Below, piece by piece: positions 23,900 through 35,600 of a stretch of 64,000 nucleotides of DNA; position 1 is the first letter of the stretch, and each line of letters opens with the position of its first letter. Source of the stretch: Pollenia angustigena (lineage: Eukaryota; Arthropoda; Insecta; Diptera; Polleniidae); NCBI GenBank assembly GCA_930367215.1, contig OV884056.1, positions 253,111,127 to 253,175,126 of the forward strand, written 5' to 3'. Made by a program: the position numbers and the translations under genes. Under the pieces are notes generated by a model. It ran no database searches and was not told the origin of the DNA. It saw only the letters and a list, made by a program, of their open reading frames with translations.

Positions 23900-24210
23900 A
23901 TAGCGACCTCTTTGTGATACCACCAGCCAGTAGTGACAAGAGTCAGCCAGTATCTACCAGCCTATTCCCCAGACATCACTGCAGCTCCGAAACACCCTGA
24001 CTCCCTGCAAAACAGAGAGATCGATTTTATTCCTACAATGAAACTATCGTCCAAACGTTGCAATCCGGTACCCCAAAAATACCTAAACCTAATATCCCCG
24101 AGAGCGAGGCGTTGGGAGAGAAAATGAAATATTGTCTTCTCTTCCTGTTCGTCATGACAACTTCTATCCATTAAGAACTATTCGCCCCGCATGAGTCCCT
24201 ATTACCCAGT
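23900..24210 (-). pseudogene. LINE ORF2 C-terminal fragment (LOA/Jockey-like)
   Basis: On the minus strand the frame reads RSCHDEQEEKTIFHFLSQRL, then LGDIRFRYFG, and ends near LFCRESGCF. This pattern matches the zinc-binding tail after the RNase H or RT region of LOA/Jockey-type retrotransposons, where a C..C..H..C cluster precedes a block like 'RRRFRxLG'. Here some of the expected Cys residues are replaced. The segment is clearly more GC-rich than its surroundings. No RT core and no poly(A) end are visible, so only a 3' coding remnant is left. Clade assignment is tentative. Confidence 0.55.
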
Positions 24211-26654
24211 TTGAAATTTTTACAACACACCGTTGTAAATCTTACCAAAATTTCTTTTTAATTTTTGCTTTGCTTAGTGTCCCCATAAATATTTATTGCT
24301 CAAATTTAAAAGTTAGGAGACAAGTCAAGTCTCTGATTTTTTCTAATAAAGCTTAACAAAATATAGGGTTCTACGTAGACCAAAGTTTTACCGCAAAGCA
24401 ACTCGCATTTTGAAATGCATTCTACAATGCAACCGCGTAGACCTTTGCAATGGTATCTGTACCAAAGTGCGTCCAAAAAGTTAGCGATGCGTACACAATA
24501 AGCGAACTATGCGTGGCGTTATAGAGTGTATTTATATTAAAGTTTTCAATTAGACTGCAAAGTATTATGATGTTTTGGTACTCAGCCAAGGCTTTCGTTG
24601 GTCGATATATCAAAAACACAAGTAACTTTTGATATTCCTCTATCTAAAAACGAAAAAAAATTGCACAGCTGCGCTTTCAACGCTACCCGAAAAATTAATT
24701 CGCCTTGGTACTTAGCCAATATTTTTCGCAATTAAGACCGGGCCAACAAGTATTTTCTTTGATATGTATATATTTTTTTTAATCCGATATAACGTATGGT
24801 ATCTTGAACTTTTTCATTTTCAAGTCAACAAAACGCGGTTATGTTGTTTTGATAAAACTGGAAAAGAATATTTCGCTTCGTGTAAAAATTTTATTCGCCA
24901 GCTGTTCCAATTCATAAATTATGTATTTAGCTTATATAAAAGCAAAAATAAAAAATTTAAAAAAAAAACTTTGTCAAGTTTGTGGTCCGTTTAAAAATTG
25001 TCCAGGAGAGCCAAGAATTTTCCTAAACGAAAAAAAAACTTTTAAACAAAACTTTTTCTAACAGACTGCCCACCCATTCAAAAGCAGTAAGCAAGCTACC
25101 TTAAAAAGCCAGTTATTTAAAAATCCATTAAGTTTTTTTTCCTTTATGCCAAAAAAAAAAGTCAAAAAAAAAAATATTAAGCCGAATGTGCTCAAACAAC
25201 TTTTATAACAATCCTTAAATATTTATTAAACAATCAAGGGGACGGGGACAAAATTACAAGCTGAAAAATCTAATCAAGTATAATCCGCTTAAGTAATTCG
25301 TTCAGACAAATTTTATTTAGAGTTTATTCTTTTAATATTTTATGTCCTTTTTTTTATTTTTTGTTTTTTTTTTTTCTTTTGTTTAGATATGACTTTTATT
25401 TTGTGCGTTGTTTTCAAAGGAAATATTGAAAAAAAAAATAAACATTAAAAAGGTATTACACCAGGAAGAGCCCAATTTGGTTTAGTTCTATTTTTATGAG
25501 GAATTGAAGGCCGAGATTATTATAGAAAGTTGGTATGTTTAACGAGCGCTTTACTTGAAAGCTGTAATAAGGGTTGGTATAAAAAGTTAGTAATTAAAGA
25601 GTGATTCTTTTTAAATATTTTACTAAAGTTTTTTCTATTAATTATCGGGCATCTTCTGGAAATTAACCCTAGATCTGGCACTTCTTACATATGTAAATAT
25701 ATGGATTTTAAAAACGTAATAACTTTCATATTTTTGATCCGATCTTTAATTTTTTTGGACTCAGTGTTTAATTTCTTATGTTTCGTAGAAAAACATGAAA
25801 CAATTTTTTAAATGCCAATAACTAAAAAGAGTTGGTGGAATATCCCATTTACCACCCCCTCCCCCCTGTATCCGCGCCTGATAGAAACAACAGAGTTTGG
25901 TCATAGGGGCACACATTTTAATTAAAAAAAAACAAAATAGTTTGCAAAACCACAAACGAAAATCACTTGACAGTAAACATATTAACAAATGTAAATAGTG
26001 CTAGAATTCGTAGAAAAAAATTGTTGCCAGAGCTAGGGTTAAAATCACGTCACCAATTTTGGAAAACTCTGCTGTATTCCAAGGCCTATTGAATTGATAG
26101 ATGGGCCTTGCTGTATTCAAAATTCATAAAAATATTTCCTTTTATATACCTCATACTTTAGGGAATACATTTTTCTATACATAAACTACTTTTGAAATCA
26201 GAACCAGGAAAAGCTAAGTTAATTTTTACAAAATCACCACAGAAAGTTTTCATTGATTTCGATTTCACGTGATTTAAATCTCCAGAACACAGCTGTATAT
26301 ATTACAAATACAATTAAAATTAATATTCTAGCTTAATTTACTGAGCAAAAGCAAAGCAGACTTTCAGCTAGCCCGTCGTAGTGAAACAGACCAAGGAATC
26401 AGCAGGAATCGAGCATTTAACGCTCGCTTCCAACTACCTTACCGGGATACCCGCTTTTCAAATAAAACACACCCTGAGTTGCTTAAATTATATTTTTGAC
26501 GTTTCTAATATGTCTCATCTTTATTTTTCTTTGGCAACACGAAATAGATCCAATTAAGAAAATCAAATAACCCCTCATTCAAAAATTGCCGCGGCTGTTA
26601 AACCATAGAACCATTTTTGCACCCCCAAAGAACCGCTATGCAGATAAGCTTAAG
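24211..26654. other. AT-rich DNA, no identifiable gene
   Basis: Poly(A) and poly(T) runs are common. At 25850-25880 a minus-strand sequence reading CAGGCGCGGATACAGGGGGG resembles the outer end of a known type of insect DNA transposon, but I could not find the matching end. A moderately GC-rich block at 26360-26480 has no recognised content. Confidence 0.35.
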
Positions 26655-26850
26655 CAAGCGAAGCCGGTAGTAATACACTACAGAGGAGCAAATCCTTGCG
26701 CTCGGACGAAGGCCGGCTATGCAGGGAAGCTTTTATTAGAGAAGCCGATGTTTGTTACACCACAGAGATATAAATCATTGATCAGAGAAGATTTAGCTAG
26801 CGCAAGGATTTTCTCTTCTATGGTACAACGCTTTGCTAAATATGGCTTCT
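26655..26850. repeat. Imperfect inverted repeat with GCAAAGCCGGT-like arms
   Basis: The left arm (GCGAAGCCGGTAGTAATACA through AAATCCTTGCGC) is mirrored on the right (GCGCAAGGATTTTCTCTTCT through GGTACAACGCTTTGCT). The same motif appears at 27151-27175 and near 385 and 470. The 97-codon plus ORF over this region follows from the repeat and has no domain. Confidence 0.5.
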
Positions 26851-26894
26851 CTGCATATCCGTCATTTTGCAGAATTTAAGAATTTTCCCCTCTA

Positions 26895-27045
26895 TTTTAC
26901 AAGATTTCGTTTTTCGTGCTTAATTTCCAATTTTAGTTCTTGATAAAAACGCTGAAATTAATTGCTGATGCGATAAGCTATTCCTACGCGCATTTCACTG
27001 GTTGCCTAGGCAAGATCGTCAGGAAACTTGATCCATAAAGATTTT
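26895..27045 (-). repeat. Dispersed repeat family A, copy 5
   Basis: An inverted copy containing TTCGTGCTTAATTTCCAATT, GCGCATTTCACTGGTTGCCT and AGATCGTCAGGAAACTTGAT. It continues leftward and rightward into less conserved family sequence. Confidence 0.7.
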
Positions 27046-27852
27046 AGGAAAATTAATGATATTAAATCAAATAAAACTATAAAGCGTATAAGAATTATAA
27101 GCAACAGTTCTTCTTTTAACAATATCAAAGTTAAAACCAAAACATACCCTCTATGGTATAACACCGGCTTTGCTGAATTTTAGGAAAATGTAATAAGGCC
27201 CAAACAAAATGACGTAAAGCAGTGAAAGATTTAAAAATAATCCCCAATCAATTTTGTTTAAAAAAAACATTTTCATTAAAAAAAAAAAAAAAATTAATTT
27301 CACACAATTTCTATAGAAATAAATATAAATAAAGTAAAGTATTTTTATTGAGTTGTTTATAATTTTCTTAATTGGGCCCTTTTTCATTGGACTTTACTTC
27401 ATGTCACCTGTTTCTTCTGTATTTTATAATATAAAATCTATTTAAAATTTTTCGTAAACTTTTCAGACAGCTTCGTTGTTATGCGTTTGAAAAATGCTTT
27501 TGGTAAAACCGTTTATTTACTGTTCATTATAAAACACCTGGTGTTCAGCGATTTAAATTTTCAAATTAAAATGACATTATAATGAAATTTTCGACCCAAC
27601 AAAGGGCAATTGTTGTAAAAATTAACACTAAATTTTAATGTAACAGAAGAAAGTAATTTGGCTCTTAAAACAGATGGTTATGAGAAAATGAATTGCGGTT
27701 AGCAGCATTTAATAAAAAGAATAATTTAATACAAATTCAAAACAAAACTGAAACTTGAATGATTATTATGGATTTTAGTTTGACAAAATGGCAATTGTAA
27801 AGTTAATCTGTCTAAGATAATTTCTGCCTTAAGGGAATCTAGAATTGACTAC
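27046..27852. other. No identifiable gene
   Basis: AT-rich DNA including family A-related flanking sequence (27050-27115, similar to 28495-28590 inverted). Confidence 0.35.
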
Positions 27853-28928
27853 TAGGGATGCCAATCGGGATTGATTTTAGATTCCGGTATTTTTTTTAAA
27901 TAAACAACACTTTTTTTTATTTAGTTATGAATTTTCAAAAGGTATTATATATATATATATATCACATATTTTTAAAAAAGAAAAATAAGAATTATAAAAA
28001 TAAAAAATACAACTGGGCGATTCTATTCTAGACAACTTTTAACATCAATTTTTAAATCACACTACTTGATAATTTTTTTATGCCAATTTAAAGTAAAATA
28101 TCTATATTTTAAAATAATATAATTTTTTTAAACGTAAGCTAACGTATAAATTTGTTGTGCACTTCGAAGCATTAAGATTCTTAGATTTGGCGCGAACAGA
28201 AAATTCATTGCATGTTGCACCCGTCATGGCTTAAAGAGCAAATTTCTTATTGTTGGATTATATTTCTCTACGATGTTGGATTTCATCTTTCACAATAAAA
28301 AAGAATAAAACAATAAAAGTTTAAAAATTAACAGAGTTTTGTGTTTTTATGGTATGATCCTTTGAAAGTTGGCCAATTTGGTTGCACCCGTCATGCACTT
28401 TAATGCTCTCTCGTGGCTATTTGATCGTTTCATATAAATTCTTGTAAATAGATCTCATCTTACATTCCCCACAGATAAACTTACTGTTTATTGTTGATGT
28501 GTTTTGTTTAAACTTTAATATTATTACATGTAGAACTGTTGCTTATAAGCCTTATACGTTTAACAGTTTTATTTGGTTTAATATCTTTAGTTTTTCTAAA
28601 ATCTTTTTGGAGGAAGTTTCCTGATGATCTGGCCTAAGCAACCAGTAAAATGCGCATAGGAATAGCTTATCCCATCAACAATAAATTTCAAGTGATTTTA
28701 TCAAGAATAAAAACTGGGAATTAAGCACGAATAACAAAATCTTGAAATTTTTAATAATTTTTTTTGATGATGGAGTACAAAAATTCAACAAAAACGAAAA
28801 TTTTTGTACACAAAACTTGATATATTAAAAATCCCAAGATTAAAAAAATAAATCCAGGGATTCGGGATTTATCAATCCCGAAAAATCCAGGGATTTCGAG
28901 ATTTGGGATTTCCCGTTTGGCATCCCTA
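27853..28928. mobile_element. hAT non-autonomous element with perfect 8 bp target duplication
   Basis: The ends are TAGGGATGCCAATCGGGA and, inverted, TAGGGATGCCAAACGGGA. The octamer TTGACTAC flanks both sides (27845-27852 and 28929-28936), exactly the 8 bp duplication expected for hAT transposases. The right half has several 'gggatt/aatccc' repeats near its end. The motif GTTGCACCCGTCATG occurs twice inside (about 28214 and 28381). No transposase is encoded. A family A repeat lies within it. Confidence 0.85.
28593..28745 (+). repeat. Dispersed repeat family A, copy 6 (nested in hAT)
   Basis: It contains GGAAGTTTCCTGATGATCTG, the GGCCTAAGCAACCAGTAAAA core and AAGCACGAATAACAAAATCT. The preceding segment from about 28490 also matches the flank of copy 1. 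Confidence 0.75.
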
Positions 28929-28936
28929 TTGACTAC

Positions 28937-29542
28937 TGACTTAAGGCCACCTAATGTATAAGGCCTGGAACAGATAACAATTCCCATCGAAAGTGGCAAT
29001 AATTTCGTATAAGAAGCTAAAACAAGTGCGACCGGAATTCAACTTCTTAAGAATTAAAAGCGTTTCGATCTGAATGGTTGAATTATTTAGACCAATCATG
29101 AAAAAAAATTCCGAGGGAAATGTTTCTCCTTTCCCAATCTTTCTATTAAAAATAAAAATTCCGCACGAAATTTCTCAATTTTTCCCGAAGCAAATGAGAA
29201 AGGAGTTTATAAACAAATATTAGAAGTATTTTTGAAAGGATGCCGGTAAAAACGTCCACACAACATGGGAGCTCCAAATAATTGTGTTACTGAGTGGAAA
29301 AATGTTAGTTATTAATATTTTTAAAAGTAATTGGTCAAGCAAAAAAAGTAAGTACGGTAAAAGGCAACACAGAACCAAAAAAAAAACTACACAGAGAAAT
29401 AAAATCATACATCGAAGTAGTGCTGGTACAGGCCGTTTTTATTACCTGTCACAAAAGACATTTTTAATAAAAAAACTTGCAGGACTATGATTATTTTTAA
29501 TTTTATATTTTCAATAAGATAAACTTTACTTTTATTAACACA
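28937..29542. other. No identifiable feature
   Basis: AT-rich spacer between two hAT elements. The paired short ORFs on both strands at 29220-29490 are unremarkable. Confidence 0.35.
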
Positions 29543-29871
29543 CAGTGTAGCCAATTTTGCCATTTACTGGCTAGATTTAGTCTTTTTTCACCCTGTTTAG
29601 CCATTAAAAAATTAGTATAGCCATTAGCCATTTTTCAACTTGTTTATCCATAAAATTTTTTTGCCATTTTTCTTTTAAAACAATAGTTTTTATTATATTA
29701 TAACAATTTATAAAGTTAATAAACATTTTTAACAATTAAAGCGTCTTTAATTTAAATCACAACTTTTACAAATGTTGAAAATCGCTATAAACTATGATGA
29801 TGAAACATCTTTCAAAATAAAGAAACAGTATTCCAATATTAAATTTATAAAATGGATCAGCACAAACACCG

Positions 29872-30084
29872 GTGTTTCTTTCTGGTTGCAAGAATTTCTA
29901 TAAAGAGATGCAGGCGGCAACAAAATTATGTTTAAAAATTTCAGAATTTACTATAAAGTTGCTCTCACTTCCATGGTCTTATGCTGAAGTAGACAGGGTA
30001 TTTAGCCAAGTAAACATCGTTAAAAGTAATTTGAGAAATAAGTTACATTTAGCAACCGTTCATTCTGTTTTATCAATTAGGTAA
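29872..30084 (+). pseudogene. hAT transposase C-terminal dimerisation-domain fragment
   Basis: The frame reads KISEFTIKLLSLPWSYAEVD followed by RVFSQVNIVKSNLRNKL. This matches the hAT C-terminal dimerisation motif (LLSLPxSNAxxERxFSxxNxIKTxxRNxL), which packs transposase monomers together. The upstream DDE and zinc-finger portions are absent or unrecognisable. The fragment ends at a TAG near 30082, shortly before the Helitron-like insertion. It is a dead relic of the surrounding element. Confidence 0.8.
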
Positions 30085-30145
30085 ATATTTTTATCATAAC
30101 AATAAAATATTTATACCAACACCACAATGGTGGAGAGGGTACTAT

Positions 30146-30586
30146 CCCAGTAAAAAAATTTGGGTTTTTTGAAGCACTACAGAGAAAAATCGCATACTCA
30201 AGCGCTTCAGTTAGAGAGCTCTTATAAAGCAGTAAATGATAACGAATAAAACTTACAAAAAAGCTGCTATTTTAGTGCTGACAACGAAGAGGGTTTTTAA
30301 GCGAAAAAAAAAATATATTATGGTTTACGAAAATTATTGAAAAAAGGCATTTAAACAAGTAAAAGCAAAACATTAATGAATTTGTTAATACAGTAAGCCC
30401 TAAAAAAGCACTCTAGGAGCGCTTTGTTTGCATGTCAAAAGAAGCGCTTATTGTCAGCAGAAAATAGTCCTCCAAACCGAGAACATTAAATACAAAAATC
30501 AGGCATCCCATCAGCAGGTTTGAAGCGATTCGAGGTATGAATTCATACAAAAAACCTGCTCCTTTTGGAGCACGTTTTTTACTGGG
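30146..30586. mobile_element. MITE family B, copy 2 (nested)
   Basis: The ends are CCCAGTAAAAAAATTTGGG and, inverted, CCCAGTAAAAAACGTGCTCC. The copy is about 95% identical to 15707-16145, so both moved relatively recently. The target duplication is unclear in both copies. Confidence 0.8.
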
Positions 30587-30763
30587 ATGCCTTTTTGCTG
30601 ATGTTTGAAGCACCTTAAAATATTGGTCCTAAGCCCACCTTTACGTATACCGATTGACTCAGAATCAATTACTGAGTCGAATGTTAACCTTGTGCGCAAA
30701 GTTCAGGTCGTAGTTTTGGAGATTATTTGATACAATTTGGCACAACGGTTCTAATGTGGTGTA

Positions 30764-31756
30764 CACGGAGAGAATTGTGTGCAGAAATTATGCGGAAAGG
30801 GCACAACTTATGCACAAATTGTTCACGAAAAATGACTAAGAACAGTTGTTCATAATCTATGCACACTTGTTCATAACTTAAGTTCATCACTATGAGCATG
30901 TTTTACGCACAACTGGGCATAGATTATGAACAACATTTTCATAGATTCTGAACAACTGGGAAAAGGCTATGTACAACTGTGCTTAGGTTATGAACAACAT
31001 TTTCATAGACTGTGAACAAATAGGAAAAATTTTTACACCCCCTGCTTATATTAAAGAAACAAAATTTTATTTTATTTTCAAATGTCTTTATTTCAAAGTA
31101 CAAGTGCTTAATAATTATATATTTCTAAATAATATTAAATGATATATAACACACTTCAACAACTGTCGCTTCTAAACACAACCGGCACTCTTGACACAAA
31201 GAACATAAGTGAAACAAACTTGCAATTAATGCATACTTATTATCCATATGTATGTGTACGCATTGTTCAGAATCTATGCATAAATGGGCACAACTTCAAA
31301 TCAAATCAAATGTTGGGCAAAATCTATGCACAAGTAGGCATAAATCATGAACAAAAAGGGTTGATAGTCGTTTTACACAATGTTCATATATTATGATCAA
31401 TTGTGTTTAATTTCCAAATAATGACTGCCTGTTCATCTATTTGCGAACGAAGATCGCCTAACTTACATTTAAAGCAAAAACAAATATGTCATAAAATAAT
31501 GTTTTTGTTTAACATGTAAGTTAAGCGATCGAAGCCTTCGTTCGTAAATAGATGAACAGGCAGTCAAGCTTTGAACAATGTTCACAAACTGTACACATTT
31601 TTTGTGTATAACTTATGCACAATTTTAAAAGATTGAGCAGAATTTATGATTATTAGGCATAATTTATGCGCAAAGTTGCATATTCAAAAATGTACCTCAA
31701 CATTTTATAGTTATGAAAAGCTTGTGCATAAATAATGCGCAACAGTTTTCTCCGTG
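30764..31756. mobile_element. TA-flanked non-autonomous element with internal TATGCAC/TTCATA repeats
   Basis: The ends CACGGAGAGAATTGTG and, inverted, CACGGAGAAAACTGTTGCGC are flanked by TA (30762-30763 and 31757-31758). The interior is made of many degenerate units such as TATGCACAA, TTCATAATCTATG and GAACAACTGGG on both strands. An 85-codon ORF at 31139-31396 is a by-product. The TA duplication suggests a Tc1/mariner-like mobiliser. The family is not one I recognise. Confidence 0.65.
31422..31566. mobile_element. Hairpin MITE nested in the TA-flanked element
   Basis: The arms start TGACTGCCTGTTCATCTATT and are mirrored at the right end; the 145 bp unit can fold over almost its whole length. 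Both arms carry CGAACGAAG and TAACTTACAT segments. Confidence 0.7.
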
Positions 31757-32153
31757 TAGAGTATCATATAGTCGGAGTTGACTGACTATACTTTTTTTAC
31801 TTGTTTTTTATTGTAGATTTGGACCCAAAAGGTGTTGGGTAAATGTTGTCGTGATTATGATTTACCTTCAAATTATTTAAAACTAAAAAGCATGGAGTGA
31901 CTCCTATGAGACGAACAATAACGGCATCGAATTTATCGTTGATTTAATTTTTTAAATATCTATCAAAATATTAATTTACGTTTATTCTTATTTAACAAAT
32001 TGATATTAACTTACAATTTCATCGTAAACAACTTTAAATGAATTATTTCTCTTTTGTTTAATGTGTTTTTATTTCAAAAGGCTTTTAGCTCATTTTTAGC
32101 CATTTTCCCCCGTAAATTTAGCCATTTTTGGTCACAAAGTTTTGGCAACACTG

Positions 32154-32354
32154 CTTGCACAGCCATAACAAAATAAAAAATAATGTATGTCAACAAAAGA
32201 ACTTCAGTGATGCCATCTATTAATTTTTTTCCAGCGAGTTTTTTTTAAGGATAATTTTTATTTTGAGAAATCTATTTTCTGTGAGAAAAAAATTTCAAGA
32301 TGTATTAATTTTTGTGTTAATCAATATATTCAATTATTTCTGCTAATTGCCCAA
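32154..32354. other. Spacer, possibly including a diverged LTR edge
   Basis: The outer 47 bp of the retrotransposon's 3' LTR are not recognisable here. The sequence from 32314 (TGTTAATC...) is AT-rich like that LTR edge but does not align convincingly. Confidence 0.35.
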
Positions 32355-32669
32355 TTATTTGGGCACTTTAAAACTTTACTAAAATAAAACACAACCGATT
32401 GATTTAGAATTCACTTTGCAAGTATTTAGGTATTTATTATTTCTTATGTACAAAAGATGCTTAACTATGTGTATTTGTTCTAAATCCAGCAATACAGTTA
32501 TATTTAACATATTAAGCAACTTTAGAGTTTACAGGTAATTATAAAATCAAATTAGTATTATAGGGTAAGTATTATTAAATTCATGTTTTGGTATTATTAT
32601 TGTTATTATTATTATTATTATTATTATTTAAATTCAAAATTTATATTATTAACGTATTATGGCGCAACA
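32355..32669 (-). repeat. 3' LTR of BEL/Pao element (outer end truncated)
   Basis: It aligns with 39319-39617 from TTATTTGGGCAC to GGCGCAACA. It carries an extra 16 bp (ggtaattataaaatca) after GAGTTTACA and two substitutions. The first 47 bp of the full LTR (the element's extreme 3' end) are absent or replaced. A (TTA)n microsatellite lies at about 32595-32630. Confidence 0.9.
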
Positions 32670-32698
32670 TTCCGGCCCCATTGAACGACTGCACGTCT

Positions 32699-35600
32699 TC
32701 AATTATTCGGCAGTGGAGCCAACTTGTGCACTGGGCGCCTAAACACGCCTGTTCGCGTTTTGACCTCCGCCACTCTGACCTTGCCGTCTTCGCCTTCTAC
32801 GACCTTGACGACTCTCCCGGTCAGCCACTGCTGAGGCGGGCAATTGTCCTCGTGGATGAGGACCACCTGACCGACTTTGAGGTTGGGAAAATCTTGGTGC
32901 CACTTCGCTTTGGTTTGAATGCCGAGAATATAGTCGCGTGACCAAGCCTGCCAGAATGTCTGCTTGAGACCGCAAAGCATTCGCCATCGCTTCCATAACT
33001 TCCCCTCTTTGACGTTCACGTCTTCTCCTGATTCTGGCGGCAGCGAACGCAGACCCTCGCCGAGAAGAAAGTGAGCTGGTGTCAACGCTTCTCCGTCGTT
33101 CGGGTCTGGAGACAGCGGTGCTATTGGACGACTGTTGAGCACCGCCTCTACTTCTGCAAGCATCGTTGCCATTCCTTCTTGTGTGAGCGACGCATTGCCC
33201 ACGGCTTGCAGAAGCAGGAACTTCGCCTGTTTGACAGCGGCTTCCCACAGCCCTCCGAAGTGAGGCGCCCGAGGTGGTATGAAGCTGAACTTCACCCCGG
33301 ACGACGCTGCGTACGACTCGACGGCCTGTCGACTCCTGTCAAACGCTTGCTGCAACTCCCTCAGAACGCGGCTGGCTCCGACGAAGTTCGTCGCGTTGTC
33401 GCAAAACACCGTCTGTGGTACACCTCTCCTGGCAGCGAACCTTTTAAAACAAAGAAGAAAAGAATCAGTAGACAGATCAGATACTAATTCTAAATGTACC
33501 GCCTTAGAAGTGAAACACACGAAAACCGCTATATACATTTTCAATGGTGGCCTACCACGAATCCGCAATGAAACGTTTATAGGACCACAGAAGTCTACCC
33601 CGACTACCAAAAATGGTCGAGTAGCTCTCACTCTATTAGTGGGCAAATTTCCCATTATTTGGGACATTAGTTTTGGTTTATAGCGGAAGCAATGTACACA
33701 CTTGCGAATTATTCTGCTGCACTCTTCTTTAGCATTTATGAGCCATATATTTTCTCGTGAAAGAGCTATTAGAGCCTTTGTACCAGCATGACAATTCTCA
33801 GTATGAAGATTTCGCAAATAAAGTGTGACAAAACTATTTCTTTTCGGTAATAAAAGTGGGAATTTGGTATTGTAATCCAAATCTGCATTAAGCAGTCTCC
33901 CACCTACCCTTATCAGTGAAAACTTTCTATTTTCTTCAATAAATGAATGAATAAATGGCGTCAATCTTTGAATGTTTGACTGCAAGACTTCAGATTTTTG
34001 CATTTTTGCAATTTCCTCAGAAAAATTATAATTCTGGATTGTCTCTACAAGTCGATAAAATGACCATTTCAATTCGATTGCAGTAGGTGTAGAATTTTTG
34101 TTTATTTTACGTTTTCTCAGGATATCAATAAATCTGAGTACAAATGAAGTTACTCTTAGCAACTTCTTGTATGACGAAAATCTTTCTATCAGATCCAACA
34201 AGCAATTTTGTGGATCCTCTACTGCAAGAAGTACATTTGTTTTTCTTGTCTCTAACAGCTTTTGATTCTCTGTTAACTCGAAATGTTCGTTAACAGGCCA
34301 ATGTGAACTATCGCTTAGTAAAAACGAAGGTCCCTCAAACCAAATTGAATTTTTTAAATCTTTTACATCACATCCTCTTGAAACGATGTCAGCTGGATTC
34401 TGTTTAGTAGGCACATGGCGCCACGAAACCTGTTCTGACAATTCTTGAATTTCAGCAACTCGATTCGACACGAATGTTGCCAGTGAGGACGGATGAGTTT
34501 TTATCCAATGTAATGTAATTTCTGAATCTGTCCAGAAATTAACACTTTCAATTTCAAAGCTCATCATTAATTTAATTCGACTCCACAACTTAGCTAATAG
34601 GTGTGCAGCGCATAACTCAAGTCTCGGAAGAGATTTTGTCTTGAGTGGAGCAACTTTTGACTTTGCCGTTAGCAGTCTCGATTCAATTTTATTTGAATCG
34701 GAGCTTCGTATATATATGCAGCAACCATAAGCACGAATCGAAGCGTCAGCAAATCCATGTATTTGAATTTTTGCTGTCGATGTTGTGGAAACGAATCTTG
34801 GGATTGATATTGAATCAATTTCCATTAAATTAGATTTGAAATTTTCCCATGACGTATTTAGTCTCATAGGAATTGATTCATCCCAGTCAAGTTTTTGTAT
34901 CCAAAGTTCTTGCAACAACATTTTGGATTTTGTAACCATTGGGCATAAAAGTCCGAGAGGGTCGAATAGTCGAGAAGAAACAGACAAAATGTTTCTTTTT
35001 GTTGCTTTTAAATCACGAAAATTGTCTTCCAAATGAAACTTAAATGAATCATTCTTCGGTACCCAATGTATACCTAGAGCTTTTGCCGAATCAGAGTCAC
35101 TATGTAATAGTTTCTCTTTTTGAAATGAATTATAAATTTCGGGATGATTTGAAACCCATTTTGTAAGTTTAAAACCAGCTGAACTTAAAATTTCATTAAC
35201 CTGGTTACGAACAATATCTAGGTCTTGGTAGCTTTCAGGCCCAGTTATCAAATCATCAACATAGAAATCACTGCGAACAACTTTTGAACCAATAGGTAAA
35301 GTCTCTTTGAATAAATCGCTTAAGTGAATCAAACATCTGATGGCTAAAAATGGCGCAGAAGCCGTACCATAAGTAACGGTATTTAACCGAAATATTTTCA
35401 AATCATCAGATGGATTCTGTCTCCAAAGGATTAGTTGAAAGTTTATATCATTCTCGCCAACTAATACTTGACGATACATTTTTTCAATATCTGCAGTGAT
35501 TGCGTACTTATGAAATCGAAAACGGATCAATGTCGAATATAATTCTTCTTGAACTGTTGGGCCAACCATTAACAAATCGTTGAGTGATGAATGTGAAGAA

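Larger units (their letters stand above)
30109..31803 (+). mobile_element. Helitron/DINE-like repeat, second family, split by two MITEs
   Basis: The start at about 30109 (ACCAACACCACAATGGTGGA ... GGGTA) forms a small hairpin. After the first MITE the body resumes with 'tttttgctgatgtttgaagcacc' and 'tataccgattgactcagaatc'. After the second MITE it ends with AGTCGGAGTTGACTGACTAT. The same blocks in the same order occur uninterrupted at 58671-59290. A terminal AGTC...GACT stem-loop is kept in both. No protein is encoded. Confidence 0.65.
29543..32153. mobile_element. Decayed hAT element with nested insertions
   Basis: The left end is CAGTGTAGCCAATTTTG and the right end, inverted, is CAGTGTTGCCAAAACTTTG. 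Both resemble the CAGTGTTGCCA ends found in many insect hATs. Subterminal 'tagccattttt' motifs recur near both ends (29575-29665 and 32085-32130). The flanking octamers TTAACACA and CTTGCACA agree at five of eight positions, consistent with an old duplication. The only recognisable coding piece is the dimerisation-domain fragment at 29872-30084. A Helitron-like element and two MITEs are nested inside. Confidence 0.7.

Noticed and set aside
25850..25880. CAGGCGCGGATACAGGGGGG on the minus strand, as the end of a hAT-type element
   Set aside because: No matching opposite end or 8 bp duplication was found, so no element can be delimited.
26586..26879. 97-codon plus ORF with few stops and moderate GC
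   Set aside because: It lies across an inverted repeat with GCAAAGCCGGT arms seen elsewhere. The protein has no domain and mirrors the repeat.
32314..32354. Full-length 3' LTR starting at TGTTAATC (32314)
   Set aside because: The first about 41 bp do not align with the 47 bp edge of the 5' LTR, and the flank does not match ATAAC. Treated as truncated.
32588..33683. Long ORFs of 117-169 codons on both strands (for example 32739-33248 minus and 33071-33487 plus) over the 3' end of the BEL gene
   Set aside because: They are shadows of the GC-rich end of the intact Gag-Pol frame, where stop codons are rare. They contain Arg/Ser/Gln-rich translations without domains.
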